From NCBI GenBank assembly GCA_015680905.1, contig CM027380.1:37254001-37318000 (forward strand): a stretch of DNA of 64,000 bases, in the 5' to 3' direction. Under the pieces are notes generated by a model, which worked only from the letters and a program-made list of their open reading frames with translations, ran no database searches and was not told the DNA's origin. The number at the start of each line of letters is the position of its first letter. Within the stretch, counting starts at the first letter, position 1. Made by a program: the position numbers and the translations under genes. Positions 34,332 to 45,076 of this stretch are shown here, piece after piece. This DNA is from Coptis chinensis (taxonomy: Eukaryota > Streptophyta > Magnoliopsida > Ranunculales > Ranunculaceae).

Positions 34332-35013
34332 ATACGCATGGAATATTGAGATCTCATCATTTTATGGTACCAGTTCCTCTTCAGGGGTTCCCATAGTTAA
34401 TTCGTTCATAACTTTTACCGGGGTTTTAGAGGAAATGGGTGTTTCGTGCATAACCTATTCTTGAATGTTTTGCACAACTTCTTCTAGAGTATTATTGGGG
34501 CATATTTTTTCAGTGGACCTCCTTTTTTGGGGAGCCGAGTCTTTGGAGCCTATAGGCTTGCCACGCTTCTAGTGTGCAATAGATTCACTTGCAGCTATAT
34601 TCAAATTTTGTCCAATGGGGACATTAATCTTAGTAGGTGTATTCATAGCTGGAACATGTGAGCTAGTCACTTTTTTTGCATCATTGAATGCATCAAGCAA
34701 TTTATTTGCAATTTCTTGTAGATGCAATATTCTCCTAACCTTATATTCACACTGAAGAGTTCTGGGATCTAGATGAGATAGAGTGGGAGTATTCTACTTC
34801 AATTCTTGTTGTTCTTCTGGAATGGGTTGTCCTTCTAGGACAATGTGTTGTTCAAGAACTTTCTTATCTTCCCCTAATGATGGGAATACTATCTCATCAA
34901 AATGGCAATCTACAAAGCATGCAGTAAACACATCTCCGGTCATTGGTTATAGATACCAAATAATAGAGGGCGAATCAAAACTAACATAAATGCCCAACCT
35001 TCGTTGAAAAATC

Positions 35014-35505
35014 TTAGTCTTGGCTACTTGGTGGTGGGATGGGGACTTGAACCGCACATCCAAACTTGCGCAAGTGTGAGATGTTCGGTGGATTACCTAT
35101 GACAAGTTGTGAAGGAGAAAGTTTGTGATAGGCTGTAGGCTTAATCCTTACTAACATTGAAGCATGCAAGATAACATGTCCCCAAGCACTACCTAATAAT
35201 CTAAATTGCATAAGTAAGGGCCTTGCTATAAGTTGAAGGCGCTTAATGGGAGATTCAGCCAAACCATTATGTGTGCGCACATATGGAACGGGATGCTCAA
35301 CATCTATCCCTATGGAGGAACAATAGTTATCAAAAACTTGAGAAGTAAACTCAACAACATTATCAAGCCTTATAGACTTAATAGATTGGTTAGGAAAATG
35401 AGCTCTAAGTTTAATGATTTGGGATAATAGACGAGAAAAAACCATATTTCTAGAAGAAAGTAGGCTAACATATCTCCAACGTGTGGAAGCATCAATTAGG
35501 ACCAT
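35014..35505 (-). pseudogene. Copia integrase region (cut by Athila copy 1)
   Basis: Reads FVLIDASTRWRYV-like MVLIDASTRWRYVSLLSSRN, IKSIRLDNVVEFTSQVFDNY, GIDVEHPVPYVRTHNGLAES and LSPSQLVIGNPPNISHLRKF, i.e. the D..D..E core and the C-terminal part of copia integrases. The N-terminal zinc region is absent because the element is interrupted just upstream. Confidence 0.88.
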
Positions 35506-35523
35506 GAAATACCGAAAAGGTCC

Positions 35524-37112
35524 TGATAATCGTAAAATGAACAGTTCTACTTACGAATAAATGATATAATTCTAACGCAAGTAAAACTAAAACTAATTTT
35601 GTGTGTGTTATCAAAGATTTCTACTCTCGAATCTATCGAAATAGAGTGGAGTAAAAGATTCGTTCCACTCCTAGTTCTTTAGTATTCAATGTTTTCTATG
35701 ATTGCGAGTCTATCCAAAGTTTAATGAGAGTTTTACGAAGGGAATTATACTTCGATGTGAATTCAAATAACAAGATACGCTAATTCAAACTACGGAATTT
35801 CTAAATTGACTATATGATAAAGAATTAGGGGGGATTGATTCCACTTTAACTCGACTTAATCAACTAACAAAGATTCGTCGTGATCCAAATTTCAATACTT
35901 TCGCATATCAAAATGGTATTTCTAATCCCTAATTATAAATGGCAATCTCTACCAATTAATAACTAGCATGCGAAGCAACCAAATCCATTATCATGGTGAA
36001 CTAATTACTTTCTAGAATTGAATAGATTATCACGACGATTTCTAAGTTAACAAAGATCAAGCTTCATCAAGGCTTCTTCAACCCCCGCTAATGAAGGTTT
36101 AGCTTAGAATCATTAAACTATCATTTCCAATCAAATTCAAACAAGACATAATATAAAGATTCTAACTTTACTAATATAAAGATTCTAATTAGTAATTCAA
36201 AACTAAACTAACAACTATGAAATGATTAACAACTAAGATCAAAATTAATTCTAATGAATTTAATAATTAAACTAGATTATGATTAACTAATTATGAAATA
36301 AAGACAACTAATTTATGAATTTGAAACAACTAAAACTTAATAAGAATTTAATTAATAAACTAAATTGAGATGAAAATGAATACTTTATTATAAACTATTA
36401 TTTGATTCTAAAATAACAATCAACTTGTTCTAACTAATCTATTGGAATTGAAAAACTAATTAACTCAATGAAATAAATCTAGATCTAGAACTATGCTCTA
36501 ATGGCTACTTGCTACCTAACCTAATTAATGTTTAAGAGTTAGGTCTTATGTGTGGAAATGGAGGAGACCAGATCCACATTTTCGTGCATGGGCTGAGGAG
36601 CCATGTTTTAGGCCAGAAAATCGAGCCCAAAGCCCGATTTCTTCAGTCCACAGAGCCCTTTTCAGCTAGCTTTGACTTCAATAGACTTTTCGTCCACTTC
36701 TGCTCATCTGATTGGGTCAAAGCTTTGAGCATTGGAAAGCTCTTTCCGAGTTGGTCATTTTGACATAAGGTAGGCCCAATTTCGAGGCTTGAGTCCAAAG
36801 ATACGGTCTTCGGAAGTTCTAGTGACTTTTGTGTGCTGTTTCTGCCCACGTTGACTTTGACTTTTCAGCTTTTGACCGGACTTTACAAAGGCTTTTTCTC
36901 CTTGAATCTTGGTCTTTAATCACAGAACTTCTTAGCAACCAACCCTTGCTCCTTTATCTCGCCAAAGTGGCACATTTCTGCACATAATTGACTTCAATGC
37001 CTGAAATACATAAAAGTACGTAATCAGCATTAACTATTATTTATTACTTGCATAATTGGTCTAAAAGTATTATTGTTAAGGGGTTAAAACTACAGTTTTG
37101 GGCAATTATCAA
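35524..37112 (-). repeat. Athila copy 1 LTR, about 1.6 kb
   Basis: Ends TGATAATCG...CAATTATCA, i.e. TGATAA/TTATCA termini. Shares with LTRs at 53387-54924 and 58019-59379 the blocks TTAAAACTACAGTTTTGGGC, TTGGAAAGCTCTTTCCGAG and TGCATGGGCT..GAGCCATGTTT. Confidence 0.88.
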
Positions 37113-37929
37113 ACCACCCCCAAATAGCATTTTGCTTGTCCTCAAGCAAATATGAGAAATTAGAATAAGTGACCAAAAATAGAGTTCTAACTACTCTCAT
37201 TTTGCCGAGTGCGATTGTATTGACCATATGCAACAAGGTCTTAAACCACTAGGAATTCCCTAGTGGACGACTTATAGCCTCGTGAGAGTTTTCCAGTTAA
37301 GGTACTTACAAACTTCATCTATACTACAACGACTAAGAAATAAAACTATTGTTTCCTTATTTATGCTCCCAATTATCTATGCATCTCACTAGCAATTAAT
37401 ACAGAATAATCAAGTCGAAACCTAAGCTAATATATGCATAATAATCAATCATCTACGAATAAACATATATACAATGAGTAATATTATGAAATGTACTAAC
37501 AGGTTCGTTTATGAAACCTTGGAATAGCGTCCTTAAGTAGGTCCTCACATAAATGTCAAGATAAAAACCCTCTGATTTTTCCGCTCAAGTTTCACTACTC
37601 CAGTGTGCAGTGTGCACACTTTACCTTACAATCTCAGTAACACACAAGGAAATCGGAGTCAATCAAACACATCTGCCACTTACTATCATACTAACCTATT
37701 CCTAATTGAGCTAGAGGTCTTTATTAGGTGTTGCAGGGATTAGGAGATGGTTTAAGAAGGAAAGAAATGGATATTCAAAAAGGACAAGTCTAAGATAATA
37801 GAGTCTTCATAATATGTAAATAGAGAAAACATTATTCTTTACTTTTGCTTCTACACTTTGTTATATATATATATATTATCTTTGGTTTTTGACTCATTTG
37901 ATTCTATTTTTTGGGAGTTCTAACTCTTT

Positions 37930-37968
<39 letters not shown>

Positions 37969-38883
37969 GATGGAAACTTTCTTTTCTTATCTGAAGCGAC
38001 TAACAAATTCTTGATTTCAAAGGTCTTTCTCTTTTCTATTCTTCATCTATATTCTCATACTCATTCTACAATGGGTAGGTTGATTTTTATTTTTTTTATT
38101 TTTATTTTGTTTTGTTTTTGTAACAGGATAAAGGATTTGCGGTTTATGAAAGGCTAAAGAAAGGCTCAGAAGGGCGACTAGTGGAAATTAATTCATAGGT
38201 TTGAATTTCTAGCTATATCTATCCAAAGAGGGCCTAAATTCTCGCTTAGGATATGGTATAATGATCAAGCAAGTGGACGTGTGATTTCTCTATCCGGATT
38301 TTACTTCTCCCCTATGTCATTTCTCAAATATTTCACTCATATAAGGCTTTAGGCTATATTCTCACAGGATTTGTAGAATAATTACTCTAGCCTAGATTTC
38401 ACAAACTTACTGCCAAACAATCATAGATACTCATGTAATATACTTATAGATAGATGCAAAGATTATTACCTACATATTAACCTAAGTTTCTAAAAATTAT
38501 TCTAATGCAAAAGCTACGTGAGACTTTTAGATTATTCAGAGCATATAGAAAGAAAACCTAAGTGTATAGCATAAAATTTTTACTAGAAAACAAGTGCATA
38601 CTGTACATATCTATATCCTAACAGATGCCTTAATTACACTTGTTTCTATGCCCCCCCCCCCCCCCAAACAAGAAACATGCTTTGTCCTCAAAGTATTTAA
38701 ATAAATAGGGTAGAGAAATACCATGAAAACGCGTGAAATTCTGGAACATCTGCAAAACAAGATTAAAACATACTAATATAGAAAAAAAAAACTGACGCAA
38801 CTCTATAGGAGTTCCACCCGTTATGGGGTTAATAAGAATTAGATTGCTAGGGACATAAGCAGACACTAACTGAAACTAAAAAC

Positions 38884-39606
38884 TTACCTTAACTCCCGTT
38901 TAATCCTCATCCTCCTCATCTTCCTCTCCAAAGAGATGAGGTTCCTTCGCATCCTGCCATGCCATAATACTTGCCAAGCCCGCTGTCGTGTGTCATCAAC
39001 TTGTGCTAACATGTCGAGTGTTACTATGTCTGATGGGGTGTAAGGAGCAACCAAATGAGGTTGCACCTGCCATCCCGGCTAAGTCATTACTCGAAATGAG
39101 CAAACCACCCAATTGGTGGGTCTCATGACTTCAACCCTTTTCCAATCCGTGAACCGGGTATAGAATTCAGGTAGGCAACTGAGCATGATGCGACACACCA
39201 AAATAGGCATAAGAAGATACTTATGCCTCATGCTTTGGGCTCTCTTAAGGCTAGCCACTAATACTCGGGGAATGTCATATCGGCGACGTTCCTCCGCTAA
39301 AGCAAGGAAAACGTCACCAGCGGTACTATTTGCAGAAGTAAGCTGCCAATCCCCTAAAATATTCATCAGGATGAATAACATGGTGGTGCTTACATTGAGG
39401 GATAGGCTACCTAGGGCTATGTTATAACGCCCTTGGTCCATTATACGAAACACCCCTCCTCCATAATACTCATGGAAATATGTATAGTCATAGAGGTATG
39501 CATTATCAGTCATATATCCCCATGTGTTAATAGGATCAGGTATTGGTATTCCCGAAACTAAAGCTACCACATACTTATTGAATTCTAGTGGCGTGTCATC
39601 AACCAT
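38884..39606 (-). pseudogene. Athila copy 1 env-region ORF
   Basis: Minus-strand stretches MVDDTPLEFNKYVVALVSGI, DPINTWGYMTDNAYLYDYTY, GGGVFRIMDQGRYNIALGSL and FLALAEERRRYDIPRVLVAS, then a short basic stretch KMRRMRIKRELR near 38890. It lies between pol and the PPT, where Athila elements carry their env-like ORF. I do not recognise a defined domain. The same region occurs, more decayed, at 61200-62100 in copy 3. Confidence 0.6.
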
Positions 39607-39668
39607 GACGGAGAATTCTTGTTCTCCATCCTGGTTACAATAGAACCTAACATTATTGTAAAAATATT

Positions 39669-39870
39669 CACTACACCAGAATTTAAGAAAAAGGACGCAC
39701 TCTTAGGACTATTTTCCCCGTCTCCAATAAAGTACGAGCAATACCGTCTTAAATCGTTTTGTGCCCGTCGTATTTGTTCATTATGTTGGCAAAAAGACTT
39801 TCCTTTCTGTCCCATATTAAGGACGAGACAAGGTGTCTGTTAACTTTTCACAGACCGTCGTAGTTGGTTT
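39669..39870 (+). promoter_or_regulatory. CACTA left terminus and subterminal repeats
   Basis: Terminal CACTACACCAG, then CCGTCTTA (39744), CCGTCGTA (39765) and CCGTCGTA (39855). In En/Spm, short subterminal repeats bind TNPA and position the ends for TNPD-type transposase. That role is inferred here from position and repetition. Confidence 0.65.
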
Positions 39871-42788
39871 CCCCCCTCTTTCTCACAAGCCCGCCCAATA
39901 TTTGCACTAAGCCTGCCCAATATTTTGTTCATGCACTAAACCCAAAAGGCCAAAACTAAAACAAAACGGCAAGAATGAAGCTTTAGGTGGGGACGGTGGG
40001 AGTGCTCGATAGTTACGGTAGTGAAGGCCTCGGTCCGGCGTGCAAGAGCTTTACCTCTCTCTCTCTCAAGATCCGCAAAAGAGCTAGAGCTGCATCTCTC
40101 AAGCTTTGGTAACAATCTCTATCTCTTTCAACAAGTTTCAATTTTGTTTAATGTCGTAATTGTTTAACCCCAATTTCTGATGGTTTCATAATTGTTTTCT
40201 TTTTTATAATTTGCTCAATTTCTTATGTTAGTAAGATTGCCTACACGGTTGCTTCATTATTTAAAATGTAGAAACCAATCTCTTTGTTCTAATATTTACC
40301 ATTGTTGTCTATTATTTTATTTTCTCGGCCGGATTGAATTGTGTGTGTGTTTTGTAAGTATACTACCCAGTTCTTAACACAAATGAACTTTGTTTTTTTT
40401 TTCCCCGAAAATACAAAATGGATGAAACAAGCTTATAAGTACAATGTTTTTCTGGTTGCATAGATTCCAAAGTTTGAAACTTTGTTGAAGCCTCATTAGT
40501 AAGTGGGCTAGTTCAATGGTAATATCGCTTAGGGGTTGTATCTAGAGTTGGATCAGCCTTTATGGAAATTTACTCGATTTTAGCCAAGAAATGACAATTG
40601 ACAAATGTTGTCTAGAATAATGAAAAACATTTGTGCAAAAGTATCTCCCAAGTATCAACTATCAACTGCCTAAAGGCGAGGTCTGAGAACCTACAGTACG
40701 GCCTATATATGCCAATTTAAGGAAGAAATAAACAGATAAAAGGTGAAAAGGAAAGGGAAAAGAAAAATGTGAAGTTGAGAATTCGTGTGTTATACACTTA
40801 ATTATATTGTTGCTTAAAGTGGAAACTCTATTGTTAAAACAACGCGTGATATCCTTTTGTCATTCAGAACTCTTCTCTTCTCAAGGCCTTCTTAAACCAA
40901 TTGAGTTTAAAGAGAACCTTGCTTAGCCTGCAATACAAGTAAAATATTATGTATTATCAGATGATTGTTTTTCATCTGAAACCAAATAGCGAAGGATGAA
41001 AAAACTTGCCATTGAATCATCGAGTTTCCATCCTTTTAATTAGTATTTATCCTTTTCTTAGATCCCTTCAACCAATGATTTTAAACAACTCTGCATAACG
41101 ATATAGGTAACATAGAATATGAAGTAGCCTCAACTAGGTATCAGGCCTACGTAATTCCATAGTGACATACACTTCTCCTCCATGACATACACTCTCTGTA
41201 ACTTGTTCCATCTGAAAATATTTTTCTGCTTCTCTTCTTCATCTATTTTTCTAGTCAACATACCCGTTTAGAGTCATAACAGAAAAGTTTCAAGCTAACA
41301 GTGAGTGATAAACTGTTCTTTGTGATAGGTTGCAATTGTCTTGATTGAGCATCAACATCATCAAAATCACCTTAATGATGAGATGATAATAAACCAAAGA
41401 CTAAGGTCACAGATCAAACATTACAACTTATGCTACTAGACAAATGAAGCTAAGAGAGTTCCTCTTTGAATAGAAACCAACAAATTTGTTGGGGGATAAA
41501 GAAAGAAAGAGGCTTGGAGATGAGATATACGTTGGAGACGAGAGTCTGGATGGATGTTAACTATGAACAACTCTATAGCTTGGGAAGTGATTAGACTAAA
41601 TCAGATCCACTCATCCACCACTTTTATTTTCAGAAATCTCCTTCTTCAAACACTTGAATTTAAACAGATCTGCTTAACTATCTTTCTTTCAAAAATAACA
41701 GAGGATACAAAGTAGTCTCATCTATGATATATTCTCAGAACTGCCATAATAATGAAAAAAAACAACTTAGCAAACCTTCCAGGTCTCTTTAAAGTAATTG
41801 AAAATCATATATAGAAATATGAAAGAGAGGGTAAACCATATAGAAATCGGAAAGAAAAGGGAAACCCTGTAGAACTAAGGAAGAACGATAGGTCGAGGAA
41901 ATGTTTTGAAGATAGAAGGTGGCTTATCCATGAGTGGCATGTCATATGACTGAGAAAGAGTGTATCATTAAAGTAAACGATCAAGAACATATTATCACCC
42001 TTTTTGTTTAGAAGTTGGTAGGCTGCAGATGAAAATGAGGAACTTAATGGTACTTCGTAACTCGGAAGACAACCCAATTGTGCGCAACAAATTGGTAACT
42101 GAAAAAACTTCTAAGAAAAACTCAAATCTTGATCGAGTCCATGATCCACTTCGTTTTGTTAGACCATGACCACCACACAGTCCCAGTTATATATGCTAAT
42201 ATGTTGCAAAAACCAAACAACGACATATTTGGTTTCTATTTTCTTTATGTTTAAAGTTTGTTTGCTTTACAAAAAAATCCCTTGAAAATGTATGGACTCC
42301 CCAATGTATGTAGTACATTATGTTATCTGGAAATTATGGTCACATCTTTGTAAGTTATATATTAGGTTATTTGGAAATTATGATCACTTCTTTGTAAGTA
42401 CGTTCTCACTCAACTAAAAAAAAAATCTTTGTAAGTTCTGCATGCCATAACCTTAACTGTATATGTTCTCATGAAGAATCATTGGCAGTAGATTGAAGAC
42501 GAGCAAAACATCTTCTTTCTTTCTTTTTTACATTTTTTATCTTGAATAATTTAACTCTTGAAGCGGCAAGGTAAGAATGTTTAAATGCTAAAAAAGATGC
42601 AAAATAATTATATTTGTTAAGAATTTAGCACCTTTACCAATACCAGCTTAGATACTTAAGTGCCAAGTCAAGCAGTTAGCACCTTTAACAATACCATCGT
42701 GTTAAGTTAGCTTTGACTCTTAATAAAAAAAAAAGTTTCATTATTAGTTGTTGGAAGAAATAGAAGTTAAAAAGGAAGGATAACATAC
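39871..42788. other. CACTA 5' region without recognised gene
   Basis: A leader-like stretch near 40010-40110 (CTTTACCTCTCTCTCTCTC, then CTCAAGCTTTG|GTAACA) could be the untranslated first exon of the transposase with a long first intron; an acceptor TTTTTGTAATAG sits just upstream of 45042. Diverged direct repeats occur at about 41065-41140 and 41645-41735 (TTTAAACA..TCTGC.TAAC), and a 43-bp tandem pair at 42319-42402 (TTATCTGGAAATTATGGTCA). No other coding frame is supported. Confidence 0.4.
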
Positions 42789-42902
42789 ACTTAGAAATGG
42801 CAGTTGAGGACTTAGGGTCGAAGCCAATGATCAGTGTGAGCAGAGGGACAAAGATGCCACCACCACCAACTCTTACACTCCCCAAAACTGCACCTAAGAA
42901 TC
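42789..42902 (-). pseudogene. Single exon of a TauE/SafE-family (sulfite exporter-like) gene
   Basis: Minus-strand 114-nt segment reading [20 protein letters not shown] and [17 protein letters not shown]. This matches the hallmark first repeat of plant TauE/SafE membrane proteins ([37 protein letters not shown]). One Gly codon of GSVGGVGGGG is missing (GSVRVGGGG) and Arg replaces Gly. The match is bounded by a splice acceptor (CCATAATAG|G) and donor (AAGT|GTATGTTA) in the right phase, so the unit came as genomic DNA and not as cDNA. No other exon was recognised nearby. TauE/SafE proteins are membrane transporters of organosulfur compounds or anions; this fragment cannot encode one. Confidence 0.75.
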
Positions 42903-43002
42903 CTATTATGGAAAGGGGGGGTCAGATATCAGTGAGTGCTTTTAGTACCAGTGGGTAGTTATTTTGTGTAAAAGAACACAGTTGAGAAGAAAGAGTTTGA
43001 GC

Positions 43003-44458
43003 ATCCCCCTGGTAGCCTGACCACTTCACAAGAAGGCAGGGAAGTCGCCTTCTTATCATCCGGCCTCTCCTCCCAAATTATCCTTATTTCTTACCATCCG
43101 GTTTCTCTGAGTCAGCGAGAGAAATCTCTCTCATACCACCCGAGCTCCACACCTAGACATGTTGAATCTTCAGGATCATTGGTAATTAGTTCTGTGGTTG
43201 TCGGGCTATCGGATACCGGCTTGGCCCAGGGGGGCGGCGAAGATGAGCTCGGATGACCACTCCGAGTGCTTATCAGTGTGCTCATCTCCTAGAGTGTAAG
43301 TCAAGGATGTCCATATCTTCTGAAGAGGATCCGTAGAGCTTGCTGGATCCGTTCAACATCCTTCCAGATATGTGGCCCGATCTTTTGGTTTACTAGTTAA
43401 ATAGCTATGTTAGCCCAGTGGTCCATTGGTTTCAAAGATGTCCACAAGTGGGGTTGCAACAATGCCTTCAATTATGACTGACGCAAACGATGGGAATTAC
43501 GATTGTCTCCTGGGTAATTCTTCTTGGATAGCCCGGTCAGTCTGGCTGACCATTGAGATGCATCCTTGATGAGGATTGTCATTCTGCTACAGTTGTTCAT
43601 CCGGCTGATCGATTGCTCGGACGGATTAGGCGATAAGCGCTTGCGCGTCGGCTCGATTGTCGTCGGTGTTGCCTTCACACTAGCGATTCTTTGTTTCTCC
43701 AAGCGGATGGCTTGTGGGAAAACTTGCTTGCTTGGTCTTGAGACAAAACCAGAGTGATAAACATAATTAAGGAGTGACATGGTACTCCCTGTCACAAAGC
43801 CATCTGTCTCTAATCTCTTTCCATTGTCCTTCAGAGTAGTATTTCAACCACTCTTCTCGTTGAGGATCTGCCTCTTACTTCTTTCTAGAATTCTTCTTGC
43901 ATGTCTGAGCTACTGACTAGCTCTCGTCGTAGAGCCTCCATGTTAAGGCCACGAAGATTGGACGGTCGCACAAAAGGCTTCCTAACTTTCTGCAGTCTTT
44001 AGAATTTTATGAGGCTTGCCAATCCTCTGGATAAGAGCATAGAGACGGAAGGTCTAGCTAAGGCTGGGAAAGGACCACGTATAGGAGCAGAATACGAATT
44101 AGAAAACTAGTCGACTGAGACCTTGGCTTGGGAAGAAAGCAAGGGTTATTTAATCATTGTCCTCTTGGCTATCCTGAATGGAGAAGCGAGGCTTTTCTAC
44201 AGCTGCAGGGAGTGAAGTCCATTTGTAAGATAGGTTCCACTACCCAGGGTATGAGATCTTATCCGGTGAGATGCCTTGGGACAATTCGGTGGCCGTCAAA
44301 GTCGGCTGAAGGAGGGGGGCATCCCATGCGATAAGTCGGGGCTCCCTCGTGCCTTCCTTATTAAGCGTAAAGAGTCGAGTTCTTCCTTTCCTTCCATCCT
44401 TCAAGTAAGTCCCGGGTAAGTCGGGGGATCAATCAGTGCCGGATCGCACTAGAGTACA
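43003..44458. other. GC-richer block, possibly organellar (mitochondrial-like) DNA
   Basis: Base composition rises sharply to near 50% GC from CATCCCCCTGGTAGCCTGAC (about 43003) and falls back after GGATCGCACTAGAGTAC (about 44458); both sides are about 30-35% GC. The wording (TTGGGAAGAAAGCAAGGGTT, TTCCTTTCCTTCCATCCTTC, AAGTAAGTCCCGGGTAAGTC, TGGGACAATTCGGTGGCCGT) is typical of plant mitochondrial intergenic DNA. No gene is recognised, and no long open frame is convincing. The assignment is from composition and style only; a captured nuclear segment is the alternative. Confidence 0.4.
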
Positions 44459-45076
44459 TCCTCAAACATTTACTCATGCGCAAATAATACATTATAGATT
44501 GTGTCCGACAACATCATAATTTTATTCTTGAAGAGTTGACATCACCTATAAAATACCCAAGCCATGACAAAATTGTGATTTTATTCCTCCATGATGCTAT
44601 TGCGATATTATGAAAAATGCAGACTTGTTGCATTTTAAAGTGTAAGTCGATATCATATAACAATTTTGTTATGTTTCTTAATGCTTGCGAAAATGAATAC
44701 TTGCTACATATGAAAAAGATGTACGAATGTTACTTGTTTGTTATTGTTTTATGAGATGCTACTTACATTTCATTGCTTGCAGTCCATTTATTTTTTATTT
44801 ATTTTTTCGGGGGGTGTTAAAACTAAACAACTTATGTCACATGATCAGCTCTTGAAATGTTGAAATGTTAAAGGTGGTTATCTGTTTTTCGCTAGTGTGA
44901 TGCATGCATCTTAATTTGAGCTTGTTTATTTTCTAGCTTATACATATACTTTCTTTTATCATTAAGGCATATTTTTTTTTTTTGAGTTCTTATTTCATCT
45001 TATTTGTTATTTATTAGTTTTCACTTGTCTTTTTGTAATAGAAGTAGTAGGTGGTATTCAAATACTTGTGAGTTAA

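Larger units (their letters stand above)
32057..35523 (-). mobile_element. Ty1/copia retrotransposon fossil, 3' half
   Basis: Minus-strand element with its 3' LTR at 32057-32295, a PPT directly beside it, then RNase H, RT and integrase in copia order (integrase before RT along the minus strand). It stops inside the integrase at 35523, where Athila copy 1 begins; the missing 5' half would lie beyond that insertion and is not in the window. It looks broken, with several breaks. Confidence 0.88.
35524..39668 (-). mobile_element. Athila-lineage element, copy 1 (minus), cut by CACTA
   Basis: Inserted into the copia integrase at 35523. On the minus strand the visible part is the 3' LTR (35524-37112), a PPT (GTTTGATAAT preceded by TTTGGGGGTGG), the 3' non-coding region with long homopolymers (T31 at 37932-37962 and C15 at 38651-38665), and an env-region ORF. 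It ends at 39668, where CACTA begins. Colinear with Athila copy 3 over this whole stretch. Its 5' LTR is not in the window. It looks broken. Confidence 0.85.

Noticed and set aside
43472-43795. Open frames on both strands in the GC-rich block
   Set aside because: Higher GC lengthens chance frames; no recognisable domain on either strand.
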